Origin: Brachypodius melanocephalos
Taxonomy: Eukaryota > Chordata > Aves > Passeriformes > Pycnonotidae
Length of the DNA stretch: 64,000 bases
Assembly (NCBI GenBank): GCA_013398615.1
Contig: VZSR01001477.1
Span: 1,682,929-1,746,928, forward strand
Reading direction: 5' to 3'
The notes under the pieces were generated by a model that was given only the letters and a program-made list of their open reading frames with translations, was not told the DNA's origin and made no database searches. This document shows positions 1 to 10,790 of the stretch, piece by piece (the first letter of the stretch is position 1; each line of letters starts with the position of its first letter). The translations under genes were made by a program, and so were the position numbers.

Positions 1-1290
1 ACACAGTGGGAATTTTGGGGTTTTTTTTTCCATGGAAAAAGAATCAACTCAATGCACCAGCATGCAGAAGTAAAATAACCTGATTAGACCTCCACATTAC
101 TAGCAGATTAAGCAATAATAATCCCTTGCAACAGGGAATTCAGACCCAAATTAACTCCCTGGGAGATCCAGGCTCACTATAGAATTTTTACTTCAGCTTC
201 AGGCCTGCATTCAGAAATGCTGGCACAGGGAGATAAGGCTTGCAACGCCTCCACTGACCAAACTTGCAAGCGTTTGCAGTAAGACCCAAAGAAACTTCAT
301 TAGTCAAAGCACCAAAAGACACATGGAAAAACTTCTTTGTGTGTCCTTTTCTCACAATGTTTCTTGTATGGAATGCCCAGTAAGGGAGTTCTCCTGGTTT
401 ATTGAACACTGCTGCTCCTCTTCACCATTACACTGGCAAAGAATCTTACGTTGGGCTCCTTCTGATACACCTCTATCAGGAAGATCTCCATGCCAATCAC
501 TATGTAGATACCTACTAGACCAATACCCATAAACAATTAAAAGTTAGGAGGCTGGAGATTTTCCCAACATGTACAGAGAAGCAGGCACAAGAAAAAACAA
601 ACCCTCACTTGAGGATTTGGAAGTATAATGAGTACAGCTGTCCCACGTTCTTGGAAATTCAGCACAAACCTCTATAAAAAGCCATTTGTAAGGCAGTTTC
701 ATGTTTAAAACATCCCACAATACTATTGCAACGACTGATATAACGAAGTATTAACAAACTTCTAGCAGTGTTTTACCAACATAAATTACAATACAATAAT
801 TCTTACATTGTGTTTCTTCTTAAAACCAGCACTCCCCTCTGAAAAGGAAAGTTAAAAATATTCTTTTCTAATGCAGTGCATCTTTTTCTTTTATAATCTT
901 ATTTTTACTTCTGACGGAAACACAGCAATTTGACAAAATTATTTCGATTTAATTTTTAATGCATTACAAATAATCCTCAATATCTTTTTAGGTTCAATCT
1001 TTGTCATTGGAGGGATTAAAGAGATCAACATTCTATTCTTCAGAGCACTGCGTTCTTCCCTGAGGAAGCAGTTACATACCAACACGCTGCTGTGCAATAA
1101 AAATGTGCTGCCAGTTCACATCACTATAATCTCAGCTTTGAAAGTAGGTTGTGCCAGTGTGGTGTATCACTCCAGTCCCACAAGCTTGTGTCTTGTGTAC
1201 CTGTTCACCAAATCTTCCCTTTGACTGTCAGTGAAGAAACCAGTATGGTTAAGCAGAGGACATGGAACTAGAAATCCAGATTCTCACTAT
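1..1290. other. AT-rich sequence, no supported gene
   Basis: No repeat or gene was recognised. On the minus strand (about 528-403) a 42-codon frame begins LFMGIGLVGIYIVIGMEIF and ends MVKRSSSVQ before TAA. It looks like a membrane segment with a basic tail but has no usable acceptor in the right phase (only TCTAG at about 513). It lies beyond the polyadenylation signal of the candidate minus-strand gene. I treat it as unassigned. Confidence 0.4.
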
Positions 1291-1988
1291 GACACACGTT
1301 CATAAATGATCTTTATTGATATTCATGCCAAACGTTTCAGTCTGTATGAAATCACTGGAGGAAAATCATATGCAAAAGTGAAGAGGAGCTTTTTGCACCA
1401 AAAAGAAATGTACAAAACACATCTCAAATACAAGTCTACAAGGTGGGAAGAAAAAGTATGATGGGAACAACCAGTACAGAAAATGAAAACCAAAGTTTTA
1501 GGAGCAATGGACTGCTGTAAGTCTGCAAAAATGAAATCTGTGCAGACGGGATGATGGTAATACCTAGTGAGCATCATATTTGAATGAAAAAGAGGAAGAA
1601 GACTGCAGGAACAAATCAGGTTTCATGGGAGCACTGTGACTGTGAAGAATGGCTATCGCTGAGGGAATCTGTGTACAGATAATTATTTCAGGAGGAGTTA
1701 CACTGGTACAGTACTCATTGCACAGACTGAATTACTGCTGCAATGCAGCATTGTGTTCCTTGGCGGAAATAGGAATACACACCATAACCTTTTTGCCTAG
1801 TCAAGCCCATCTCTATCTACGAACTGAAACAACCATTGTGCTGCTCTTCAGCATGAATACATGATCTAGCATTTTTCCTTACCTAGTTTAATACAGCCTG
1901 GCAGCAAGATATGGATTCAATAGGTGCTTAACTCAGTTGCAATTAAAGATAATTATATTCTATACAATTATACTTGTATTAGCATGTC
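1291..1988 (-). other. Candidate 3' untranslated region of minus-strand gene
   Basis: The minus strand here has no sustained protein-like frame apart from an 84-codon Phe/Leu-rich open frame without recognisable character (1577-1323). It is rich in T/C tracts and ends in AATAAA followed by a GU-rich element. That is how a vertebrate 3' untranslated region looks. The call depends on the acceptor at 2040 being real. Confidence 0.3.
1312..1317 (-). terminator. Polyadenylation signal AATAAA (minus strand)
   Basis: TTTATT on the plus strand reads AATAAA on the minus strand. Fifteen to twenty bases downstream in that direction lies GTGTGTC (1297-1291), a typical GU-rich downstream element. This combination is better than the many isolated AATAAA matches expected in AT-rich DNA. 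Confidence 0.4.
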
Positions 1989-2039
1989 TCAGAAAACATC
2001 ACGGAAGAATGTAAAGAAATCTGTTAAACATTCATGACA
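1989..2039 (-). CDS. Candidate last coding exon of an unrecognised minus-strand gene
   Basis: On the minus strand a good acceptor (pyrimidine-rich stretch ending in ttttttacag, AG at 2041-2040) is followed by a 16-codon open frame, CHECLTDFFTFFRDVF, and then TGA at 1991-1989. It lies upstream of a polyadenylation signal at 1317-1312 on the same strand, which gives the arrangement of a terminal exon with a 3' untranslated region of about 0.7 kb. I do not recognise the peptide. The other two frames after this acceptor close quickly (VMNV stop, or an immediate stop), so the reading frame is a guess. No upstream exon was found that joins it with certainty. Confidence 0.25.
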   Translation of the reverse strand, partial: CHECLTDFFTFFRDVF

Positions 2040-2571
2040 CTGTAAAAAAACAATAAGAGGTCTGTGGACTATGAGAGACTTAAATAGATTAGAAAAAGCT
2101 TTTATTCTGGTGTCTACAACAGAATCATTTACACTATAGCAAAACTATTTAAAAATGCAAGACCAAATTCACACCTGCTGCAGATACAGGTAGACACCGC
2201 ATCTGTCTCATATTGCTGAGAAATTTGTTCTCCATTCCTACATAATTTTGTTCAGGGCTTTATCATACAGCAAAACCCTGTACAGACCCAAACACAAAAA
2301 AATTAAGGTCCAGATTAGTCTCCCTAACTTTTAGATACAGGACGTCCTACTGTTATAGAACAAACACAATAAATTGACAAAACCCACAAAGTTTCTTTCT
2401 CAGGATTGTTCATTATCAGCAGACTTGATCTTAACAGCTTATATGACTACTGCCAAATCACTGGCCCAACAGAAACATCTAGAGACAGAATGTTACAACC
2501 CAGAGCTCTTAAATGTCAGCTTTTCTTTTCACTGCACAGAATCTCTAAAGAATTAATTTGGCTTACTGTAG

Positions 2572-2940
2572 TTTCTCACTTCTGCTTTCACAGGTTTCTC
2601 AGTATTTTCTTCTCACAAATCAACCTCACTGAAATACTTCAGAGACTTACAGAATGAGTTAACTGTAACCTTATTCAAATGGAGAAAACATATCGCTTAC
2701 TCAGTAGCTTTTTCATATATGTACTTTATTGAAGGAACAAATTCAGTAGTTATGACTCCTTCAAGTGAAGTAATCTCAGCAATTATGAAGAAACGCTACC
2801 CCTGGTTGGTCAAACTCAAAAGATGCAACTACTGGCAACTTGAAACAAAATCTCCATATTCTAAGCTCACCATAAGATACAAGAGAACCATGGGGTTTTT
2901 GTACGATTTTATCACACTTCTCAGAAGTCAGAGGTTATAA
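2572..2940 (+). other. Long open frame with splice acceptor, function unknown
   Basis: The frame is open for 122 codons from just after a TAG at 2569 to TAA at 2938. A plausible acceptor (ttctgctttcacag, ending 2593) lies near its left end. The first in-frame ATG is at 2719, leaving 73 codons. The residue mix is protein-like (K, L, S, T, Y), but I recognise no family and no donor or upstream exon is evident. Frames on the opposite strand over the same bases also look protein-like (RFFIIAEITSLEG and following), so at most one is real. Open frames of roughly this length occur by chance in a window of this size. Confidence 0.15.
2701..2795 (-). other. Candidate minus-strand internal exon with strong donor
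   Basis: The minus-strand reading RFFIIAEITSLEG onward stays open for about 31 codons and ends at a strong donor, GA|GTAAGC (GT at 2700-2699). Possible acceptors are gggtag (exon from 2795) or gctgag (exon from 2774). Both enter in phase 0, and the exon leaves in phase 2. Neither acceptor has a good pyrimidine tract. It overlaps the long plus-strand open frame 2572-2940, and I could not match it in phase to the exon at 3016-3125. Confidence 0.18.
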
Positions 2941-3015
2941 ACGTATATTAAATATTTCAATAAATTATTAAAGTAATTTAAATTGCAAAATCAGTTACTG
3001 AAAAATAGATATTAC

Positions 3016-3125
3016 CAGATACACAGCTGCCCCAAGACACTAATTCTTTGACCTCTCTGCTTTCAAATGCATCAATAAGTAAATCAAGTTGTCCTTGGGA
3101 AGACTTTATGTGATTACTTCTTCCT
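3016..3125 (-). other. Candidate minus-strand internal exon
   Basis: A 110-base block is bounded on the minus strand by AG (3127-3126) and GT (donor CTG|GTAATA at 3015-3014). Only one frame is open through it. Its middle reads QLDLLIDAFESREVKEL, a soluble, helical-looking peptide. The acceptor's pyrimidine tract is mediocre. I know of no protein with this sequence. It could be an exon of the gene leaving the CpG island leftward, or a chance frame. Confidence 0.2.
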
Positions 3126-5215
3126 CTGTGTTTTTTACATACAAGCAAAAAGCTGAACTGAACACATGGGTTACTTCTCATCATACCTGATTATTTGATT
3201 TCATTACATGAATCACACTTTCAAGTTACGTTACAATAAATGCTTATGTCTTTAGAAAGACAATTATTAATACCAATTCTACTTTAGAAAATCAAACACT
3301 GTAAATGTCCCATTACAGTTTTCATCCCTTCTCCATTTTGGCTTAGAGAGAGCATGCTGAATTATTAATATTGCAGTACACATTTCTGACACTTGAAATG
3401 CAAAACTGTCCTTTGCCAGCAAAAAGAAACTCTTTTCCCAAAGTGGGAAGTAGACTGCTGGCACCATGACTCCAGGCACTGTTGTCCACAGCATTACATA
3501 AACTTTTTCTTTGCTTTCTTCCATACAAACAAGGAATCCCTGGCCTTAGGAGTGAAGGATAAGAATGCAGAGCTTTGTCTCAGTGTAGGCTTACGGGAAG
3601 CTCAGTCCAGTTACTGCTATTGCCTGATGCAATCCTTCTGGCAATTACCACAGCATTTTCACATCATTTTGTACCATCTCACCAGGATTTGTGCTTCCAG
3701 CTCTTCAATAGAATAGCATTTGGCTGTCAGTGGTCAACGATACTTTTTTTTCCTACATTATTTCAATACATTTCCTGAGTAATGGCAAGGTTACTTTGAA
3801 TCAATTTTCAAGGACAAATGGAGTTGCTCACGTTTTAATCGGACACCTGCTGATAGGTCACAGTTATTTTGCAAGTGAGAATTCAGAGATCTCTAAAGTC
3901 ATACAGAAAAGCTGCTACCATTGCTATGCTGATCTATAAAATTTGGGACTGAAAACTGTTCTTCCAAAATCAACAGATATTTTGTCTTTTAATTAAGAGC
4001 ATTACTCATGGAAATGAGTGAAATGGTCAGAACAATGGGATGTAGTCGGGAAAACAGGTAAAATGTCTTTAATGTTGTATACACTTCTGGGACACTACTC
4101 TAGAGATTTTTTTTAAAAAAAAAATCTTCCCAGGGAGATTCCACCACAAATACTTCATGTGGTAATTCCATACTACTTGAACAGTGACTATTCTTTAACA
4201 ATGTAATCTAAATGAAAAGGAATAGCTACAATGTGTAGATTGTGTTTCTGAATAATCTGTGATCTTTTTCTGAGTAATTCAGCATTTGAAAAGTTTTGCG
4301 AATATGGGCTTTTGCAATATGGAAAAAAGGCAACTGTAAGAATGACAAGACATAAAAGGTCAACAGGAATCAAATTATGCTATAAAACTAGTTTCAAGAT
4401 GCATTTGAACAGCTATGAAATGGTTTGGTTTTCCATGCATAGATCAAAACCAATGGGATTTTTTGTTCTTGAGTCTGAAGTGCAGAGCTGAGCCCAAAGG
4501 GAGTGTCTGATACGCACTGCATGCAGGCTGTGATTCTATGATTATCTTAATATGGGGAGTGGGGAAACAAAACACTTGTCTATTAACCAAAAAGAAATTA
4601 AGCAATCTTTCCTAAGTATTTTGCACAGTTTCCTTTCCAATGTGATGCTGATAATGAGAAATATACTGCTAAATAGAAAGAAACTGATTATGTTGTCATT
4701 GGTGTTTAATCAAATGGAGAAAGCTGCCTGCATAGTACATCCAGCATACATTTGTATGACATCAGACAAAATCTTCACTTCATTTACACTTTGCATTGTA
4801 GGGGAAATTGGGTCCACATCCTATAGTATGCCACAGTGACACATAGATGATAACATACTATTTAAAAATTATTAGGCTTATCTTAGAAAACAGTACTACA
4901 GCAGTGAGCTTGTTATGTAGCAGTATCACACTGAAAATAAAACAGCTGATGATGTGGTCTTTAACAAGTAAAACAAAGTGCAATTTACTTAAAGAGATGA
5001 AATCCCATCACAAGTCTCATGCCGGTCGGGTCAGCGTGACTGTGCGGACATTACAATCATCTCATTTACTTCCACAACAAAAGCGAAGAAATTCCAGTCC
5101 GGTCTAACACTAGCAAAATGAGAACAAAACCTGGCAATACGGGCATAGAAAAATAGAAGGATTAATAAGCAAATCGAAGAGAAAAAGAACCACTAGGAGA
5201 AAACTGTTGGTATCA
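3126..5215. other. Intronic or intergenic AT-rich sequence
   Basis: No gene was recognised. At 4103-4127 there is an A/T palindrome (agattttttttaaaa...). At 4527-4545 'caggctgtgattctatgatt' resembles the 3' tail of a plus-sense CR1, but the bases before it do not look like CR1. On the minus strand, 5200-5020 is open for about 50 codons and includes VRPDWNFFAFVVEVNEMIV, in a CpG-containing shore of the island. It is unassigned. Confidence 0.4.
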
Positions 5216-5221
5216 ATCTAC

Positions 5222-5275
5222 CCTGTCGACAAGCCGTAGTACACGGAGGGCTGCGACCATCAAAACCCTGCACAG
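5222..5275 (-). other. Candidate first coding exon at CpG-island edge
   Basis: On the minus strand, ttctgtgcag precedes a short block with ATG at 5260 that reads MVAALRVLRLVDR and meets a GT (ACAGG|GTAGAT) at 5221-5220. The peptide, basic and hydrophobic with no acidic residue until the end, could be a mitochondrial presequence. Without splicing the frame stops two codons later. It is where a first or second exon of a leftward gene would be expected, but the evidence is only positional. Confidence 0.15.
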
Positions 5276-6110
5276 AAAATAAACCCAAGAGGCACAAAGG
5301 TTGGGAGAAGGTGCTCATTACCATACCCACCCAAACATGGCTGACACTGGGTCGCACCAGCCCCCGGCCGAGGGAGTTGCCCCCGCCTTGGCGGGGCGAG
5401 AGACGCGAGAGATGCGAGTGGCGCGGCGCTGGGAGGCACCGAGCGGCCCCGCCGGGCGACGCCCACGCTCCGCAGCAACAATGCAGCGCCCGGGCCCGAC
5501 CCTCGCCCCCTGCCCGGCACATGGTGGGGACGGACACCGCGGGCCGCTCCCGACGGTACCCGGCTCCCTCAGCCGCCGGCTGGCCCTGCTCTCTCCGAGC
5601 CCAGGTTCGTCCGTGCGGCAAGGCACATCACCGCCGTGCCCCGGCGGGGACAGCCCGCGGCCCCGCTCCGCCCGAACACACGCATCGGCGATTTTATGCG
5701 CAACACACGAGAGATGAATGAAATTTCTTTCACTCGGAAAAAGATATAAGTTCCTCGCCCTTGCCAACAATAATAGCAATAATTATAATAATAATAACGC
5801 TGATTAAAACAGCCCCGTACATCCTTTTAACCTACCGCCGAGTTCATACACATGGGCGGCTTCTAACCGGCGCTCGCTATTGTTTCCCGAGGGGCCGGCT
5901 CTCTCCCCGCCAGCGAGAGCCTGGCGCCGGGGCGAAAACAGCCTCGCCGGTGGGCTGGGGGATCCCCGACCCGCAGGAAGGCGGACACCGGGCGGAAAGA
6001 AACCCCACACACATCCTGCCCCTTCCCGCCCGGCGACACACGCGAGGCCCCAGCCGCATGGCAGGGCTGGGAAAGGGCGGGCCGCCCCGCGCACCCACGC
6101 TCAGCGCCAC

Positions 6111-6148
6111 GCCGTGCCATGCCGTGCTCTGCCGTGCCGTGCCGTGCC
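6111..6148 (+). repeat. Short GC-rich pentanucleotide repeat (GCCGT-like)
   Basis: The stretch consists of imperfect tandem units of GCCGT with interruptions (gccat, gctct). It sits inside the CpG island and could vary in length between individuals. Open frames across it, rich in repeated Ala/Val/Pro/Cys, are by-products of the repeat. Confidence 0.7.
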
Positions 6149-6307
6149 TTACCTCCGCCCGCCGGGCGCCAGCTGCGCAAAGGGGGGGGCAGGTGCCCCC
6201 GCGGGCGCGGATGGCGAGCGGGGCCGTGCGGGCGCGGGGCTCAGAGGCGGGCAGGCGGTAGTAGCCACATGTGCCCAACCCTCACTGCGGCGGCGTTTAA
6301 AGACAGA

Positions 6308-6315
6308 CATAAAAG
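6308..6315 (+). promoter_or_regulatory. TATA-like box in CpG island
   Basis: CATAAAAG lies inside the GC-rich island, in an AT-rich dip that also includes the nearby TTTAAAG. If used, it would place a plus-strand start about 25-35 bases downstream, near 6340. Most CpG-island promoters lack a TATA box, so this may be coincidence. Confidence 0.25.
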
Positions 6316-6720
6316 CGGCGGGGGGAGAGGAAAGGGGAGGGCAGCGCCGGGCCGGGGGAGCCGCACCTCCTGACGCAGGGAGGAGCGCCCACCCACCCGC
6401 TTGCAGCAGCATCTCTCTGCCGGAGGCGGGCGGGGTGGAGGCAGACGAGGCAGCCAGAGGACAAGGAGGGAGGGGGCCCCGTCCCCGCCGCCGCGCCAAA
6501 ATCCCCGCGGCCACGCTTAGGCACCGCGGGTGCCTCAGTTCTATGCTCATCATCATCCCCTGCCGCCTCCGCCTCTGCGCCCAGAGCCGTGAGGGTCCCA
6601 GGGCCCCTGTGCCGCTCAGGGGCTGCGAGGGGCCCGCCCGGCCTTCCTGTCGGTGGGGTAGCGGCGAACGGGCCGGGGGCGGCCTGGAGGCGGGAAGTAG
6701 GCACACAGGTGGGAGCTTCC

Positions 6721-8111
6721 TTGGGGAACAAGTAGGTCTTCCAAAAGATGGAGATTAGTGGGAATGGGAGTGTGGGACCCAGGAAGGAAGAGAGGTCGGT
6801 CGGAAGCAGGGGGCGGCCGAAGCGAGTACACCTGCTCGCTGGAGGCCGGCAGGCGGCTGGGAGCGAGCTTGGCGGCTGAAGGGATGGAGAGAGACGGTGA
6901 GAAGAGTGGAAGGCACCCCGTGGTGGTGGTGCTCAGGTCTTGTAGCCCTGACAGCTGCTTCGGTCGCAGGAAGGTGACATTTCGCTTCAAACGCCTCGCC
7001 TAAACATTCTGTCATTAAATGTTCACTGCCCTTCGGTCAGTTCTTTCTCTGATTGTGTTTCTCTTTGCGGAAGAAAAAGAAAAATCGGGCAGATCGATCC
7101 TGCCTAGCAAGGAAGACTTGTAAAGATGAAGAAGTGAGCTGTTCAAAGGCGCAGCAGCCGGGTGGGAGAGGCACATTGGCTTTGCTAAGGATAGGCACGA
7201 TCGAATGGAGAATGAACTGGTTTTAATGTTCGCTGTGTGAACAATTATTGCAACAGCTTCAGTCTTAACATACATAACCTTATTATACCTCATGAATCAA
7301 GGAGAGATTTTCCTTCAGTGTAGGGAAGATAGTCTGCCTAGATGGTATGCATTTCCTTCATCTTTTACTGAGAAACCTGTGATACAAACTTATTTTCATT
7401 TCTGCTTCATTATTAAAACTAATTCATCATAGCATTGTGCATTTCTTGCTGTTGGTGCTAGTTCACTTAACTAATTTCCACAATATATTTCAATTATGTA
7501 TAAATACAGCCCTGTAGACAATAGATTTTGTACTCACTGATTAAATATTTGCAACTCAAGAAAAAATTAACCTGCCTTGAGTAAGTTTCTAACTGTGGAT
7601 TAAGTTTCTTTTATACTAAGTACTAATAAGAGGAAGAATTTATGCTTTCATTTGCCAGGTCCTGAGTGATACTTTTATTTAGTAAATTAACTAGTAATGT
7701 TATCAGATGACTGCATAGTTAATTGAAATAGGAAGCGGTCATTTCTGGATTCCTTTAAATTCTGTGTACTGTTAATGGCGAGCTTAGATCTGAGGTAAGG
7801 AGCTATACGCACACACACACACACACAGAAAGCCTCATTTGTTGGTCAGACTCTCCAAGTGTGACTTGTGACTCAGGAGATTTGAGGATAGAGAGAAAAA
7901 AATCTTAAGTGGAAAGCAAGAAGTGCCAGCAAGACAAAAATCATTATCATGGAAAGCAGAGCCCAAATACTGATGTACAAAAGCTCTAGCCATCAAACAT
8001 TTAGAGAAAAAAAAATGCAGAAGGAGAGAAAATAGCTGGAAGAAAAGAAGTCATGCTAATTTTATTTTTCTCCTAGGTTTTGCTATCTTGTCACTTTTGT
8101 AGAGATTTTAA
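6721..8111. other. Island shore and unique sequence with possible plus-strand donors
   Basis: Just right of the CpG island are two good plus-strand donors, ACG|GTGAGA near 6896 and GAG|GTAAGG near 7794. These are compatible with a first exon of a rightward transcript, coding or not. Beyond that the sequence becomes AT-rich, with only a CA microsatellite at 7810-7827. Confidence 0.35.
7810..7827 (+). repeat. (CA)n microsatellite
   Basis: About nine uninterrupted CA units. Confidence 0.95.
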
Positions 8112-8590
8112 ATATGAGTTGGAAGAGACCCACAAGGACCATTGAAGTTCAAAGTCCTGGCTCTGCACAGGACAACTGCTCACACACCATGTGTCTGAGA
8201 GCATTGTTTGAACACTTCTTGGACTCTGTCAGGCTTTGTGCTGTGACCACTTCCCCAGGGAGGCTGTTCAGTGCCCAATCACCCTCTGGGTGAAGAGCCT
8301 TTGCCTCCTATCCAACCTAAACCTCCCCTGACACAGCTTCAGGTCCTGCCACTGGTCACCACAGAGAAGAGAGCAATGTTTTCTCCTCCTCTTCCCCTCA
8401 NNNNNNNNNNNNNNNNNNNNNNNNNNNNNNNNNNNNNNNNNNNNNNNNNNNNNNNNNNNNNNNNNNNNNNNNNNNNNNNNNNNNNNNNNNNNNNNNNNNN
8501 TCATTCCCCAGTCTGTCCATACATCCAAGGTTGCCCCATCCCAGGTGCAGAATCCAACACTTGGGCCTTTTGTGTGCAAAGATCAATAAT
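8112..8590 (-). mobile_element. CR1 LINE 3' portion, minus sense, interrupted by assembly gap
   Basis: Read on the minus strand, the piece right of the gap encodes FCTWDGATLDVWTDWGM, a decayed CR1 ORF2 tail. Left of the gap comes typical CR1 3' sequence (gtttaggttggat, gtgattgggcactgaacag, cctccctggggaagtggt) and then a worn end with 'gggtctcttccaactcat'. CR1 elements move by target-primed reverse transcription and are usually 5'-truncated, as here. The copy is the same subtype as the one at 35258-35562. It cannot be active. Confidence 0.9.
8401..8500. other. Assembly gap (100 N)
   Basis: Exactly one hundred N, the usual placeholder for a gap of unknown size. It falls inside a CR1 element, a common cause of assembly breaks. 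The flanks correspond to non-adjacent parts of a CR1, so the missing sequence may well exceed 100 bases. Confidence 0.98.
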
Positions 8591-10104
8591 ATTCACAGTG
8601 CATATAAATGCATATTTTTCAGAAAGCTTAATGATCTAGTAATTCTAAACCACAACCCTTTTCAACCTTTTTTAAAATTATTATTTTTTAAAATGTAGCC
8701 TTTTTGGTTAAAAACTGTAGTATTCTATTCAAAGACAAACAGAAGTGTGCTGTGTTTTCAGTAGCAGCAGTAGGATTAATTAAAAAAAAAACAGAGTAAA
8801 GATGTTTTATATAAATTGCCTATTATCACTGATTTTATGGTAATGAATATGTTGAGGAACTGCTGCTGAACAGAACAGAACCATTGACAATTCACTGTGA
8901 CTTCTTACTGCTGCATCATTCTGGCTGCTCTTAGTTCTCTAGGAGATGGCACCTCTTCAAGATTCTGAAGGAGATTTTGCCTTATTGCTCAAGACACAAA
9001 TTATCCCTTTGGACATAGCAAGCATAGTAAGCATGGATTTCCTGATGGCAGCACCTGTTTTTGTGTTCTGGAGGCACTAAGGAAGGCACCTTATCCTTCC
9101 TAGACTGGGGCAAATTAGAGTACATTGCAAGCATGGGGTCGGTACAGAGATTAAAATAGTTCCAGGAACACTGTCAATTGAGTGTTGGCTAGATAGTGTT
9201 TGAGATATGTGTTTGAAGTTTAATTTTCTCTAAATTGAAAGTTTAGTTGTAATTAATGGAATGGTATAGTGACCCCAATTTCTTTAGCATAATAAATTAA
9301 GTAAGTACCTTATTTTACTCAGAGAAGAAAGAATTAGCATTCAGAATATTCAGATAGATACAAAGTATCATGTAAAATATTAGTGTAGCCATAAACATAT
9401 GAATTTTGGTTTTGAAAGTAATACAGAACCTACTGCTTACTAAGGAATGCTTCCATGTGTTATGTTCATCTATGTAACACATTATGAGAACCTCAGAAGC
9501 TATATTCTCCTCTGAAATCCAGTGGTTACCATAAAGTCATAGCAATGAAATCATACCCAGGGGAAGTTCTTTCTCATCCCCAAAAGTCACTGAAGAAAAA
9601 GATTTGTAGCATCTCAAAACTCTGAATGAGTTAAAAATAATTTCCTCTCATGATATGTTCTTTCTGAGGTGATGCATTTTCCAGAAAATATTTGGGATGC
9701 ATTTTTAAAATAAATAATACTTCTATGATGGAATGAAACAAGTAAGAACTGTTATTTCAATTACTACAATTCAGAATACCATGTAAATAACAGAATCTAA
9801 TATTAAGAAAAAAAGAAGAGCATTTATTTTCAGAAATCCCCAAAAGACTATTACAGATTTAATCAGATAAAATAATTTCTCTGGCAGCAAGGAATAAAAA
9901 AGCATAGGATGTTCAATTGCAAGACATCAATGAGAAATACTTAAATGTATTTAGGCATGTAAATGGACATTTCTATAGTGCATTTGAGATCATCAAAGGA
10001 ACCTCTGCAACTGTGCTAAGGCAAATGGAAATTAAGAAGATTGGTAATGGCCACCATGACTTTGCTAAGTGCAAATTGTACTTGACATCACCTGCCTGGA
10101 ACTA
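8591..10104. other. AT-rich unique sequence, nothing recognised
   Basis: I see no repeat, RNA gene or coding signal here. The only sizeable frame (9917-10105, plus) is short and without character. Confidence 0.5.
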
Positions 10105-10790
10105 GCATTCCTTCTGGAACTGTACAAAGTATTTGACACTGTCCTGCACGAATTCTAGTCTCCAAACTAGAGAGATGTAGATTTGGTGATGGAACACTCA
10201 GTGGATAAGGAATTGGCTGCCCAGAGTTGCAGTCAACAGCTCGATGTCCAAATGGAGACCAGTGGCAAGTGGGGTTCCTCAGGGGTTGGGACTGGTGCTG
10301 CTTAACATCCTTGTTGGTGGCATGGACAGCAGGATCTAGTGCACCCCCAGCAGGTTTGCAGATGACAGCAAGCTGTGTGGTGTGCTGGACATGCAGGAGG
10401 GAAGGGATGCCATCCAGAGGAACCTGCACAGTGTGACAAATGGGCCAGTGCAAACCTCCTGAAGTCCAACAAGGCCAGGCGCAAGGTCTTGCACCAGGGT
10501 CAGGGCAGTCCGAAGCACAGCTACAGGCTGGGTGGAAAACGGATCGAGATGAGCCCCAGAGAAAGGACTTGGGGGTGTTTGTGGGTGAGGAGAGTGACAT
10601 AAATTGGCAGTGTGAGTTTGCAGCCTGGAAGGCCAACAGCATCCCAGGCTGTATCAAAAGCAATGTGACGAGCAGGGTGAGAGGGGTGGTTCTGAGCCTC
10701 TACTCAGTTCTCATGAGACCCTACCTGGAGTGCTGCATCCAGATCTACAGTCCCCAACATAAGGAAGGCTGTTTTATGGGGCCTCCAGGA
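10105..10790 (+). pseudogene. CR1 LINE reverse-transcriptase fragment, plus sense, broken
   Basis: In shifting frames the plus strand gives the landmarks of the CR1 ORF2 reverse transcriptase: KVFDTVLHE, then SMSKWRPVASGVPQG, then the catalytic FADDSKLCG (around 10360), then an 'ANSIPGCIKSNVTSRVRG' stretch and 'LYSVLMRPYLECC'. An in-frame stop sits before the FADD box and frameshifts follow. The fragment is truncated on both sides, with no 3' tail, and ends where the 'SPQHKEGC' motif fades. The enzyme normally copies its own RNA at the insertion site. This copy is dead. Confidence 0.92.

Larger units (their letters stand above)
5335..6720. promoter_or_regulatory. CpG island, probable (possibly bidirectional) promoter
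   Basis: GC and CpG content rise abruptly from AT-rich flanks and fall again near 6720. CpGs are dense and undepleted, with many GGGCGG/CCGCCC boxes. In vertebrates such an island almost always marks a constitutive or developmental promoter. Rightward transcription is suggested by a TATA-like CATAAAAG at 6308-6315 and by plus-strand splice donors at about 6896 (ACG|GTGAGA) and 7794 (GAG|GTAAGG). Leftward transcription is suggested by exon-like signals and a polyadenylation signal at 1.3-5.3 kb. The many long open frames on both strands here are expected from stop-poor GC-rich DNA, and none was recognised as a known protein. The promoter call is firm; which gene it drives is unknown. Confidence 0.85.

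Noticed and set aside
4527..4545. CR1-like tail (tgtgattctatgatt)
   Set aside because: The sequence before it does not match any CR1 3' region, so the short match may be coincidental.
5193..7015. Numerous frames of 80-290 codons on both strands
   Set aside because: GC-rich DNA has few stop codons. The translations are Arg/Pro/Gly/Ala-rich without recognisable domains, and frames overlap on both strands.
10088..10663. 191-codon minus-strand open frame
   Set aside because: It is the antisense of a plus-sense CR1 reverse-transcriptase fragment.
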